A stretch of 64,000 bases of DNA. It comes from Astropecten irregularis. Lineage: Eukaryota > Echinodermata > Asteroidea > Paxillosida > Astropectinidae. The stretch's first letter is position 1. Each line of letters begins with the position of its first letter. The stretch lies in NCBI GenBank assembly GCA_963971285.1, contig OZ020254.1, positions 8,246,001 through 8,310,000 on the forward strand. Reading direction: 5' to 3'. Below are positions 1 through 12,700 of the stretch, in pieces. A model generated the notes under the pieces. The model did not search any database and was not told the DNA's origin. It saw nothing but the letters and a program-made list of their open reading frames with translations. The position numbers and the translations under genes were made by a program.

Positions 1-122
1 ATGTTCTCTACAGGAAGGTATGAGCTGTGCCAAATTCCAAAGTCATGTTCATGGCCGAAAATCTAAGTATAGCACCACACGCTATGCGACAAACGGCAGA
101 GCAGGCGGCAAAAAAACTGCGC
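1..122 (+). repeat. Truncated monomer at the left edge
   Basis: The window opens inside a unit, at the variable window beginning atgttctctac, so only the last 122 bases of this monomer are present. It ends with the short tail containing gcaggcggc and ctgcgc. The next unit starts with TTAG at 123. The array evidently continues to the left. Confidence 0.95.
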
Positions 123-3100
123 TTAGACTAGGAGACACTTTTTTCTGCTAGAGTTTTACATTTTTCCCTCAATACTGAGGCAATCGAGCTGAAACTTGCA
201 CAAAATGTAGCCCCAGATGTACTCTACAGGAAAGTATGAGCAGTGCCAAATTCCAAAGTCATGTTCATGGCCGAAAATCCAAGTATAGCACCACACGCTA
301 TGCGACAAAACGGCAGAGCACGCGGCCAAAAAAAACCTGCACTTAGACTATGAGACACTTTTTTCTGTTAGAGTTTGAAATTCCTCCCTCAATACTGAGG
401 CAATCGAGCTGAAACTTGCACGAAATGTAGTCCCAGATGTACTCTACAGGAAAGTATGAGCAGTGCCAAATTCCAAAGTCATGTTCATGGCCGGAAATCC
501 AAGTATAGCACCACACGCTATGCGACAAAACGGCAGAGCACCCGGCAAAAAAAAACCTGCACTTAGACTATGAGACACTTTTTTCTGTTAGAGTTTGAAA
601 TTTCTCCCTCTATACTTAGGCAATCGAGCTGAAACTTGCACGAAATGTAGCCCCAGATGTACTCTACAGGAAGGTATGAGCTGTGCCAAATTCCAAAGTC
701 ATGTTCATGGCCGAAAATCTAAGTATAGCACCACACGCTATGCGACAAACGGCAGAGCAGGCGGCAAAAAAACTGCGCTTAGACTAGGAGACACTTTTTT
801 CTGCTAGAGTTTTACATTTTTCCCTCAATACTGAGGCAATCGAGCTGAAACTTGCACAAAATGTAGCCCCAGATGTACTCTACAGGAAAGTATGAGCAGT
901 GCCAAATTCCAAAGTCATGTTCATGGCCGAAAATCCAAGTATAGCACCACACGCTATGCGACAAAACGGCAGAGCACGCGGCCAAAAAAAACCTGCACTT
1001 AGACTATGAGACACTTTTTTCTGTTAGAGTTTGAAATTCCTCCCTCAATACTGAGGCAATCGAGCTGAAACTTGCACGAAATGTAGTCCCAGATGTACTC
1101 TACAGGAAAGTATGAGCAGTGCCAAATTCCAAAGTCATGTTCATGGCCGGAAATCCAAGTATAGCACCACACGCTATGCGACAAAACGGCAGAGCACGCG
1201 GCAAAAAAAACCCTGCACTTAGACTATGAGACACTTTTTTCTGTTAGAGTTTGAAATTTCTCCCTCAATACTTAGGCAATCGAGCTGAAACTTGCACGAA
1301 ATGTAGCCCCAGATGTACTCTACAGGAAAGTATGAGCAGTGCCAAATTCCAAAGTCATGTTCATGGCCGAAAATCCAAGTATAGCACCACACGCTATGCG
1401 ACAAAACGGCAGAGCACCCGGCAAAAAAAAACCTGCACTTAGACTATGAGACACTTTTTTCTGTTAGAGTTTGAAATTTCTCCCTCTATACTTAGGCAAT
1501 CGAGCTGAAACTTGCACGAAATGTAGCCCCAGATGTTCTCTACAGGAAGGTATGAGCTGTGCCAAATTCCAAAGTCATGTTCATGGCCGAAAATCTAAGT
1601 ATAGCACCAAACGCTATGCGACAAACGGCAGAGCAGGCGGCAAAAAAACTGCGCTTAGACTAGGAGACACTTTTTTCTGCTAGAGTTTTACATTTTTCCC
1701 TCAATACTTAGGCAATCGAGCTGAAACTTGCACAAAATGTAGCCCCAGATGTACTCTACAGGAAAGTATGAGCAGTGCCAAATTCCAAAGTCATGTTCAT
1801 GGCCGAAAATCCAAGTATAGCACCTCACGCTATGCGACAAAACGGCAGAGCACGCGGCCAAAAAAAACCTGCACTTAGACTATGAGACACTTTTTTCTGT
1901 TAGAGTTTGAAATTTCTCCCTCAATACTTAGGCAATCGAGCTGAAACTTGCACGAAATGTAGCCCTAGATGTTCTCTACAGGAAGGTATGAGCTGTGCCA
2001 AATTCCAAAGTCATGTTCATTGCCGAAAATCTAAGTATAGCACCACACGCTATGCGACAAACGGCAGAGCAGGCGGCAAAAAAACTGCGCTTAGACTAGG
2101 AGACACTTTTTTCTGCTAGAGTTTGAAATTTCTCCCTCAATACTGAGGCAATCGAGCTGAAACTTGCACAAAATGCAGCCCCAGATGTACTCTACAGGAA
2201 AGTATGAGCAGTGCCAAATTCCAAAGTCATGTTCATGGCCGAAAATCCAAGTATAGCACCACACGCTATGCGACAAAACGGCAGAGCACGCGGCCAAAAA
2301 AAACCTGCACTTAGACTATGAGACACTTTTTTCTGTTAGAGTTTGAAATTTCTCCCTCAATACTGAGGCAATCGAGCTGAAACTTGCACGAAATGTAGTC
2401 CCAGATGTACTCTACAGGAAAGTATGAGCAGTGCCAAATTCCAAAGTCATGTTCATGGCCGGAAATCCAAGTATAGCACCACACGCTATGCGACAAAACG
2501 GCAGAGCACGCGGCAAAAAAAAACCTGCACTTAGACTATGAGACACTTTTTTCTGTTAGAGTTTGAAATTTCTCCCTCAATACTTAGGCAATCGAGCTGA
2601 AACTTGCACGAAATGTAGCCCCAGATGTTCTCTACAGGAAGGTATGAGCTGTGCCAAATTCCAAAGTCATGTTCATGGCCGAAAATCCAAGTATAGCACC
2701 ACACGCTATGCGACAAACGGCAGAGCAGGCGGCAAAAAAACTGCGCTTAGACTAGGAGACACTTTTTTCTGCTAGAGTTTGACATTTCCCCCTCAATACT
2801 GAGGCAATCGAGCTGAAACTTGCACGAAATGTAGCCCCAGATGTACTCTACAGGAAAGTATGAGCAGTGCCAAATTCCAAAGACATGTTCATGGCCGAAA
2901 ATCCAAGTATAGCACCACACGCTATGCGACAAAACGGCAGAGCACCCGGCAAAAAAAACCCTGCACTTAGACTATGAGACACTTTTTTCTGTTAGAGTTT
3001 GAAATTTCTCCCTCTATACTTAGGCAATCGAGCTGAAACTTGCACGAAATGTAGCCCCAGATGTTCTCTACAGGAAGGTATGAGCTGTGCCAAATTCCAA

Positions 3101-3442
3101 AGTCATGTTCATGGCCGAAAATCTAAGTATAGCACCACACGCTATGCGACAAACGGCAGAGCAGGCGGCAAAAAAACTGCGCTTAGACTAGGAGACACTT
3201 TTTTCTGCTAGAGTTTTACATTTTTCCCTCAATACTGAGGCAATCGAGCTGAAACTTGCACAAAATGTAGCCCCAGATGTACTCTACAGGAAAGTATGAG
3301 CAGTGCCAAATTCCAAAGTCATGTTCATGGCCGAAAATCCAAGTATAGCACCACACGCTATGCGACAAAACGGCAGAGCACGCGGCCAAAAAAAACCTGC
3401 ACTTAGACTATGAGACACTTTTTTCTGTTAGAGTTTGAAATT
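123..3442. repeat. Left block: trimer-like repeats with 656-bp period
   Basis: Units at 123 and 343 match those at 779 and 999 (offset 656 = 220+220+216) over about 440 bp. The same stretch reappears at 3183-3622, 3060 bp downstream of the first, with one visible change (ttccaaagtc to ttcaaaagtc at 3531-3540). Each trimer holds a unit with the gttttacattttt form, a unit with tagtcccag instead of tagccccag, and a unit whose tail is the short ctgcgc type. The order is broken at 1439 and 2091-2966, where extra or altered units occur, so this is an irregular rather than a strict HOR. Confidence 0.8.
343..562 (+). repeat. Reference monomer (220 bp)
   Basis: This unit serves as the position key for the array. 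Positions 17-22 are a T6 run. Positions 31-42 vary between gtttgaaat, gtttgacat and gttttacat forms. Positions 53-58 are a variable hexamer (ctgagg here). Positions 59-92 form a conserved block containing atcgagctgaaacttgcac. Positions 98-107 are a second variable window (tactctacag here). Positions 108-150 are conserved and include the catgttcatggcc region. Position 152 is G or A, which makes or removes a CCGG. Positions 160-165 are usually agtata or aatata, but aataaa in one subfamily. Positions 186-220 are an exchangeable tail with an A-run of 5-10. GC content, counted by hand, is 97 of 220. The orientation called + is arbitrary. Confidence 0.95.
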
Positions 3443-5841
3443 CCTCCCTCAATACTGAGGCAATCGAGCTGAAACTTGCACGAAATGTAGTCCCAGATGT
3501 ACTCTACAGGAAAGTATGAGCAGTGCCAAATTCAAAAGTCATGTTCATGGCCGGAAATCCAAGTATAGCACCACACGCTATGCGACAAAACGGCAGAGCA
3601 CGCGGCAAAAAAAAACCTGCACTTAGACTATGAGACACTTTTTTCTGTTAGAGTTTGAAATTTCTCCCTCAATACTTAGGCAATCGAGCTGAAACTTGCA
3701 CGAAATGTAGCCCTAGATGTTCTCTACAGGAAGGTATGAGCTGTGCCAAATTCCAAAGTCATGTTCATGGCCGAAAATCTAAGTATAGCACCACACGCTA
3801 TGCGACAAACGGCAGAGCAGGCGGCAAAAAAACTGCGCTTAGACTAGGAGACACTTTTTTCTGCTAGAGTTTTACATTTTTCCCTCAATACTGAGGCAAT
3901 CGAGCTGAAACTTGCACAAAATGTAGCCCCAGATGTACTCTACAGGAAAGTATGAGCAGTGCCAAATTCCAAAGTCATGTTCATGGCCGAAAATCCAAGT
4001 ATAGCACCACACGCTATGCGACAAAACGGCAGAGCAGTCGGCAGAAAAACTGCACTTAGACTATGAGACACTTTTTTCTGCTAGACTTTGAAATTTCTCC
4101 CTCAATACTTAGGCAATGGAGCTGAAACTTGCACGAAATGTAGCCCCTGATGTTCTCTACAGGAAAGTATGAGCTGTGCCAAATTCCAAAGTCATGTTCA
4201 TGGCCGGAAATCCAAGTATACAAGCACACGCTATGCGACAAACGGCAGAGCAGGCGGCAAAAAAACTGCGCTTAGACTAGGAGACACTTTTTTCTGCTAG
4301 AGTTTGACATTTCCCCCTCAATACTGAGGCAATCGAGCTGAAACTTGCACGAAATGTAGCCCCAGATGTACTCTACAGGAAAGTATGAGCAGTGCCAAAT
4401 TCCAAAGTCATGTTCATGGCCGAAAATCCAAGTATAGCACCACACGCTATGCGACAAAACGGCAGAGCACCCGGCAAAAAAAACCCTGCACTTAGACTAT
4501 GAGACACTTTTTTCTGTTAGAGTTTGAAATTTCTCCCTCTATACTTAGGCAATCGAGCTGAAACTTGCACGAAATGTAGCCCCAGATGTTCTCTACAGGA
4601 AGGTATGAGCTGTGCCAAATTCCAAAGTCATGTTCATGGCCGAAAATCTAAGTATAGCACCACACGCTATGCGACAAACGGCAGAGCAGGCGGCAAAAAA
4701 ACTGCGCTTAGACTAGGAGACACTTTTTTCTGCTAGAGTTTTACATTTTTCCCTCAATACTGAGGCAATCGAGCTGAAACTTGCACAAAATGTAGCCCCA
4801 GATGTACTCTACAGGAAAGTATGAGCAGTGCCAAATTCCAAAGTCATGTTCATGGCCGGAAATCCAAGTATAGCACCACACGCTATGCGACAAAACGGCA
4901 GAGCAGGCGGCAAAAAAACTGCGCTTAGACTAGGAGACACTTTTTTCTGCTAGAGTTTGACATTTCTCCCTCAATACTGAGGCAATCGAGCTGAAACTTG
5001 CACGAAATGTAGCCCCAGATGTACTCTACAGGAAAGTATGAGCAGTACCAAATTCCAAAGTCATGTTCATGGCCGAAAATCCAAGTATAGCACCACACGC
5101 TATGCGACAAAACGGCAGAGCACGCGGCCAAAAAAAACCTGCACTTAGACTATGAGACACTTTTTTCTGTTAGAGTTTGAAATTTCTCCCTCAATACTGA
5201 GGCAATCGAGCTGAAACTTGCACGAAATGTAGTCCCAGATGTACTCTACAGGAAAGTATGAGCAGTGCCAAATTCCAAAGTCATGTTCATGGCCGGAAAT
5301 CCAAGTATAGCACCACACGCTATGCGACAAAACGGCAGAGCACGCGGCAAAAAAAAACCTGCACTTAGACTATGAGACACTTTTTTCTGTTAGAGTTTGA
5401 AATTTCTCCCTCAATACTTAGGCAATCGAGCTGAAACTTGCACGAAATGTAGCCCCAGATGTTCTCTACAGGAAGGTATGAGCTGTGCCAAATTCCAAAG
5501 TCATGTTCATGGCCGAAAATCCAAGTATAGCACCACACGCTATGCGACAAACGGCAGGGCAGGCGGCAAAAAAACTGCGCTTAGACTAGGAGACACTTTT
5601 TTCTGCTAGAGTTTGAAATTTCTCCCTCAATACTGAGGCAATCGAGCTGAAACTTGCACGAAATGTAGCCCCAGATGTACTCTACAGGAAAGTATGAGCA
5701 GTGCCAAATTCCAAAGTCATGTTCATGGCCGGAAATCCAAGTATAGCACCACACGCTATGCGACAAAACGGCAGGGCAGGCGGCAAAAAAAAACCCTGCA
5801 CTTAGACTAGGAGACACTTTTTTCTGCTAGAGTTTGAAATT
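3443..5841. repeat. 2399-bp HOR unit, copy 1 (11 monomers)
   Basis: This block is followed directly by a second copy, with matching positions 2399 bp apart. Match limits read from flanking differences are about 3443-5889 against 5842-8288. The two agree at every line I compared, including private variants such as ttcaaaagtc (3531 and 5930) and tacaagcac near 4217 and 6616, seen nowhere else in the window. Sharing such rare variants shows recent duplication of the whole 11-monomer block rather than independent mutation. Confidence 0.85.
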
Positions 5842-8240
5842 TCTCCCTCAATACTGAGGCAATCGAGCTGAAACTTGCACGAAATGTAGTCCCAGATGTA
5901 CTCTACAGGAAAGTATGAGCAGTGCCAAATTCAAAAGTCATGTTCATGGCCGGAAATCCAAGTATAGCACCACACGCTATGCGACAAAACGGCAGAGCAC
6001 GCGGCAAAAAAAAACCTGCACTTAGACTATGAGACACTTTTTTCTGTTAGAGTTTGAAATTTCTCCCTCAATACTTAGGCAATCGAGCTGAAACTTGCAC
6101 GAAATGTAGCCCTAGATGTTCTCTACAGGAAGGTATGAGCTGTGCCAAATTCCAAAGTCATGTTCATGGCCGAAAATCTAAGTATAGCACCACACGCTAT
6201 GCGACAAACGGCAGAGCAGGCGGCAAAAAAACTGCGCTTAGACTAGGAGACACTTTTTTCTGCTAGAGTTTTACATTTTTCCCTCAATACTGAGGCAATC
6301 GAGCTGAAACTTGCACAAAATGTAGCCCCAGATGTACTCTACAGGAAAGTATGAGCAGTGCCAAATTCCAAAGTCATGTTCATGGCCGAAAATCCAAGTA
6401 TAGCACCACACGCTATGCGACAAAACGGCAGAGCAGTCGGCAGAAAAACTGCACTTAGACTATGAGACACTTTTTTCTGCTAGACTTTGAAATTTCTCCC
6501 TCAATACTTAGGCAATGGAGCTGAAACTTGCACGAAATGTAGCCCCTGATGTTCTCTACAGGAAAGTATGAGCTGTGCCAAATTCCAAAGTCATGTTCAT
6601 GGCCGGAAATCCAAGTATACAAGCACACGCTATGCGACAAACGGCAGAGCAGGCGGCAAAAAAACTGCGCTTAGACTAGGAGACACTTTTTTCTGCTAGA
6701 GTTTGACATTTCCCCCTCAATACTGAGGCAATCGAGCTGAAACTTGCACGAAATGTAGCCCCAGATGTACTCTACAGGAAAGTATGAGCAGTGCCAAATT
6801 CCAAAGTCATGTTCATGGCCGAAAATCCAAGTATAGCACCACACGCTATGCGACAAAACGGCAGAGCACCCGGCAAAAAAAACCCTGCACTTAGACTATG
6901 AGACACTTTTTTCTGTTAGAGTTTGAAATTTCTCCCTCTATACTTAGGCAATCGAGCTGAAACTTGCACGAAATGTAGCCCCAGATGTTCTCTACAGGAA
7001 GGTATGAGCTGTGCCAAATTCCAAAGTCATGTTCATGGCCGAAAATCTAAGTATAGCACCACACGCTATGCGACAAACGGCAGAGCAGGCGGCAAAAAAA
7101 CTGCGCTTAGACTAGGAGACACTTTTTTCTGCTAGAGTTTTACATTTTTCCCTCAATACTGAGGCAATCGAGCTGAAACTTGCACAAAATGTAGCCCCAG
7201 ATGTACTCTACAGGAAAGTATGAGCAGTGCCAAATTCCAAAGTCATGTTCATGGCCGGAAATCCAAGTATAGCACCACACGCTATGCGACAAAACGGCAG
7301 AGCAGGCGGCAAAAAAACTGCGCTTAGACTAGGAGACACTTTTTTCTGCTAGAGTTTGACATTTCTCCCTCAATACTGAGGCAATCGAGCTGAAACTTGC
7401 ACGAAATGTAGCCCCAGATGTACTCTACAGGAAAGTATGAGCAGTACCAAATTCCAAAGTCATGTTCATGGCCGAAAATCCAAGTATAGCACCACACGCT
7501 ATGCGACAAAACGGCAGAGCACGCGGCCAAAAAAAACCTGCACTTAGACTATGAGACACTTTTTTCTGTTAGAGTTTGAAATTTCTCCCTCAATACTGAG
7601 GCAATCGAGCTGAAACTTGCACGAAATGTAGTCCCAGATGTACTCTACAGGAAAGTATGAGCAGTGCCAAATTCCAAAGTCATGTTCATGGCCGGAAATC
7701 CAAGTATAGCACCACACGCTATGCGACAAAACGGCAGAGCACGCGGCAAAAAAAAACCTGCACTTAGACTATGAGACACTTTTTTCTGTTAGAGTTTGAA
7801 ATTTCTCCCTCAATACTTAGGCAATCGAGCTGAAACTTGCACGAAATGTAGCCCCAGATGTTCTCTACAGGAAGGTATGAGCTGTGCCAAATTCCAAAGT
7901 CATGTTCATGGCCGAAAATCCAAGTATAGCACCACACGCTATGCGACAAACGGCAGGGCAGGCGGCAAAAAAACTGCGCTTAGACTAGGAGACACTTTTT
8001 TCTGCTAGAGTTTGAAATTTCTCCCTCAATACTGAGGCAATCGAGCTGAAACTTGCACGAAATGTAGCCCCAGATGTACTCTACAGGAAAGTATGAGCAG
8101 TGCCAAATTCCAAAGTCATGTTCATGGCCGGAAATCCAAGTATAGCACCACACGCTATGCGACAAAACGGCAGGGCAGGCGGCAAAAAAAAACCCTGCAC
8201 TTAGACTAGGAGACACTTTTTTCTGCTAGAGTTTGAAATT
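5842..8240. repeat. 2399-bp HOR unit, copy 2
   Basis: This is the second copy of the preceding block. Its last seven monomers (about 6713-8242) are themselves duplicated again to the right with a period of 1530 bp, so this copy is the shared member of two overlapping duplications of different length. That nesting implies at least two successive unequal exchanges with different register shifts, eleven units and then seven. Confidence 0.85.
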
Positions 8241-8242
8241 TC

Positions 8243-9772
8243 TCCCTCAATACTGAGGCAATCGAGCTGAAACTTGCACGAAATGTAGCCCCAGATGTAC
8301 TCTACAGGAAAGTATGAGCAGTGCCAAATTCCAAAGTCATGTTCATGGCCGAAAATCCAAGTATAGCACCACACGCTATGCGACAAAACGGCAGAGCACC
8401 CGGCAAAAAAAACCCTGCACTTAGACTATGAGACACTTTTTTCTGTTAGAGTTTGAAATTTCTCCCTCTATACTTAGGCAATCGAGCTGAAACTTGCACG
8501 AAATGTAGCCCCAGATGTTCTCTACAGGAAGGTATGAGCTGTGCCAAATTCCAAAGTCATGTTCATGGCCGAAAATCTAAGTATAGCACCACATGCTATG
8601 CGACAAACGGCAGAGCAGGCGGCAAAAAAACTGCGCTTAGACTAGGAGACACTTTTTTCTGCTAGAGTTTTACATTTTTCCCTCAATACTGAGGCAATCG
8701 AGCTGAAACTTGCACAAAATGTAGCCCCAGATGTACTCTACAGGAAAGTATGAGCAGTGCCAAATTCCAAAGTCATGTTCATGGCCGGAAATCCAAGTAT
8801 AGCACCACACGCTATGCGACAAAACGGCAGAGCAGGCGGCAAAAAAACTGCGCTTAGACTAGGAGACACTTTTTTCTGCTAGAGTTTGACATTTCTCCCT
8901 CAATACTGAGGCAATCGAGCTGAAACTTGCACGAAATGTAGCCCCAGATGTACTCTACAGGAAAGTATGAGCAGTACCAAATTCCAAAGTCATGTTCATG
9001 GCCGAAAATCCAAGTATAGCACCACACGCTATGCGACAAAACGGCAGAGCACGCGGCCAAAAAAAACCTGCACTTAGACTATGAGACACTTTTTTCTGTT
9101 AGAGTTTGAAATTTCTCCCTCAATACTGAGGCAATCGAGCTGAAACTTGCACGAAATGTAGTCCCAGATGTACTCTACAGGAAAGTATGAGCAGTGCCAA
9201 ATTCCAAAGTCATGTTCATGGCCGGAAATCCAAGTATAGCACCACACGCTATGCGACAAAACGGCAGAGCACGCGGCAAAAAAAAACCTGCACTTAGACT
9301 ATGAGACACTTTTTTCTGTTAGAGTTTGAAATTTCTCCCTCAATACTTAGGCAATCGAGCTGAAACTTGCACGAAATGTAGCCCCAGATGTTCTCTACAG
9401 GAAGGTATGAGCTGTGCCAAATTCCAAAGTCATGTTCATGGCCGAAAATCCAAGTATAGCACCACACGCTATGCGACAAACGGCAGGGCAGGCGGCAAAA
9501 AAACTGCGCTTAGACTAGGAGACACTTTTTTCTGCTAGAGTTTGAAATTTCTCCCTCAATACTGAGGCAATCGAGCTGAAACTTGCACGAAATGTAGCCC
9601 CAGATGTACTCTACAGGAAAGTATGAGCAGTGCCAAATTCCAAAGTCATGTTCATGGCCGGAAATCCAAGTATAGCACCACACGCTATGCGACAAAACGG
9701 CAGGGCAGGCGGCAAAAAAAAACCCTGCACTTAGACTAGGAGACACTTTTTTCTGCTAGAGTTTGAAATTTC
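8243..9772. repeat. 1530-bp partial HOR unit (7 monomers), copy of 6713-8242
   Basis: Units at 8421, 8637, 8854, 9074, 9294, 9510 and 9731 each lie exactly 1530 bp from their counterparts starting at 6891. I saw one substitution: 8594 is T (cacatgcta) where 7064 is C, a CpG to TpG change. The match runs on to about 9849, where agctgtg replaces agcagtg, so the exchange point lies inside the monomer starting at 9731. Confidence 0.85.
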
Positions 9773-12700
9773 TCCCTCAATACTGAGGCAATCGAGCTGA
9801 AACTTGCACGAAATGTAGCCCCAGATGTACTCTACAGGAAAGTATGAGCTGTGCCAAATTCCAAAGTCATGTTCATGGCCGAAAATCCAAGTATAGCACC
9901 ACACGCTATGCGACAAAACGGCAGAGCAGTCGGCAGAAAAACTGCACTTAGACTATGAGACACTTTTTTCTGCTAGACTTTGAAATTTCTCCCTCAATAC
10001 TTAGGCAATGGAGCTGAAACTTGCACGAAATGTAGCCCCTGATGTTCTCTACAGGAAAGTATGAGCTGTGCCAAATTCCAAAGTCATGTTCATGGCCGGA
10101 AATCCAAGTATAGCACCACACGCTATGCGACAAACGGCAGAACAGGCGGCAAAAAAACTGCGCTTAGACTAGGAGACACTTTTTTCTGCTAGAGTTTGAC
10201 ATTTCTCCCTCAATACTGAGGCAATCGAGCTGAAACTTGCACGAAATGTAGCCCCAGATGTACTCTACAGGAAAGTATGAGCAGTACCAAATTCCAAAGT
10301 CATGTTCATGGCCGAAAATCCAAGTATAGCACCACACGCTATGCGACAAAACGGCAGAGCACCCGGCAAAAAAAACCCTGCACTTAGACTATGAGACACT
10401 TTTTTCTGTTAGAGTTTGAAATTTCTCCCTCTATACTTAGGCAATAGAGCTGAAACTTGCACGAAATGTAGCCCTAGATGTTCTCTACAGGAAAATATGA
10501 GCTGTTCCAAATTCCAAAGTCATGTTCATGGCCGAAAATCCAAGTATAGCACCACACGCTATGCGACAAAACGGCAGAGAAGGTGGCAAAAAAACTGCGC
10601 TTAGACTAGGAGACACTTTTTTCTGCTAGAGTTTGAAATTTCTCCCTCAATACAGAGGCAATCGAGCTGAAACTTGCACGAAATGTAGCCCCAGATGTTC
10701 TCTACAGGAAAGTATGAGCTGTGCCAAATTCCAAAGTCATGTTCATGGCCGAAAATCCAAGTATAGCACCACACGCTATGCGACAAAAGGCAGGGCAGGC
10801 GGCAAAAAAACTGCGCTTAGACTAGGAGACACTTTTTTCTGCTAGAGTTTGAAATTTCTCCCTCAATACTGAGGCAATCGAGCTGAAACTTGCACGAAAT
10901 GTAGCCCCAGATGTAGTCTACAGGAAAGTATGAGCAGTGCCAAATTCCAAAGTCATGTTCATGGCCGAAAATCCAAGTATAGCACCACACGCTATGCGAC
11001 AAAACGGCAGAGCACGCGGCAAAAAAAACCCTGCACTTAGACTATGAGACACTTTTTTCTGCTAGAGTTTGAAATTTTTCCTCAATACTGAGGCAATCGA
11101 GCTGAAACTTGCACGAAATATAGCCCCAGATGTACTCTAAATGAAAGTATGAGCTGTGTCAAATTCCAAAGTCATGATCATGGCCGAAAATCCAAGTATA
11201 GCACCACACGCTATGCGACAAAACGGCAGAGCACGCGGCAAAAAAACCCCTGCACTTAGACTAGGAGACACTTTTTTCTGCTAGAGTTTGAAATTTCTCC
11301 CTCAATACAGAGGCAATCAAGCTGAAACTTGCACGAAATGTAGCCCCAGATGTTCTCTACAGGAAAGTATGAGCTGTGCCAAATTCCAAAGTCATGTTCA
11401 TGGCCGAAAATCCAAGTATAGCACCACACGCTATGTGACAAACGGCAGGGCAGGCGGCAAAAAAACTGCGCTTAGACTAGGAGACACTTTTTTCTGCTAG
11501 AGTTTGAAATTTCTCCATCAATACTTAGGCAATCGAGCTGAAACTTGCACGAAATGTAGCCCCAGATGTTCTCTACAGGAAAGTATGAGCTGTGTCAAAT
11601 TGTGTCTCATAGTCCAAGTATAGCACCACACGCTATGCGACAAAACGGCAGAGCACGGGGCAAAAAAAACCCTGCACTTAGACTATGAGACACTTTTTTC
11701 TGTTAGAGTTTGAAATTTCTCCCTCTATACTTAGGCAATCGAGCTGAAACTTGCACGAAATGTAGCCCCAGATGTTCTCTACAGGAAGGTATGAGCTGTG
11801 CCAAATTCCAAAGTCATGTTCATGGCCGAAAATCTAAGTATAGCACCACACGCTATGCGACAAAACGGCAGAGCACCCGGCAAAAAAAACCCTGCACTTA
11901 GACTATGAGACACTTTTTTCTGTTAGAGTTTGAAATTTCTCCCTCTATACTTAGGCAATCGAGCTGAAACTTGCACGAAATGTAGCCCCAGATGTTCTCT
12001 ACAGGAAGGTATGAGCTGTGCCAAATTCCAAAGTCATGTTCATGGCCGAAAATCTAAGTATAGCACCACACGCTATGCGACAAACGGCAGAGCAGGCGGC
12101 AAAAAAACTGCGCTTAGACTAGGAGACACTTTTTTCTGCTAGAGTTTTACATTTTTCCCTCAATACTGAGGCAATCGAGCTGAAACTTGCACAAAATGTA
12201 GTCCCAGATGTACTCTACAGGAAAGTATGAGCAGTGCCAAATTCCAAAGTCATGTTCATGGCCGGAAATCCAAGTATAGCACCACACGCTATGCGACAAA
12301 ACGGCAGAGCACGCGGCAAAAAAAAACCTGCACTTAGACTATGAGACACTTTTTTCTGTTAGAGTTTGAAATTTCTCCCTCAATACTTAGGCAATCGAGC
12401 TGAAACTTGCACGAAATGTAGCCCCAGATGTTCTCTACAGGAAGGTATGAGCTGTGCCAAATTCCAAAGTCATGTTCATGGCCGAAAATCCAAGTATAGC
12501 ACCACACGCTATGCGACAAACGGCAGGGCAGGCGGCAAAAAAACTGCGCTTAGACTAGGAGACACTTTTTTCTGCTAGAGTTTGAAATTTCTCCCTCAAT
12601 ACTGAGGCAATCGAGCTGAAACTTGCACGAAATGTAGCCCCAGATGTACTCTACAGGAAAGTATGAGCAGTGCCAAATTCCAAAGTCATGTTCATGGCCG

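Noticed and set aside
343-562. CENP-B box in the monomer
   Set aside because: On the minus strand, tttcgtgcaagtttcag has the TTCG and central A of the box, but TTCA where CGGG is required. A second TTCG at ttttcggccatgaac lacks the central A. Neither is a functional match by the known consensus.
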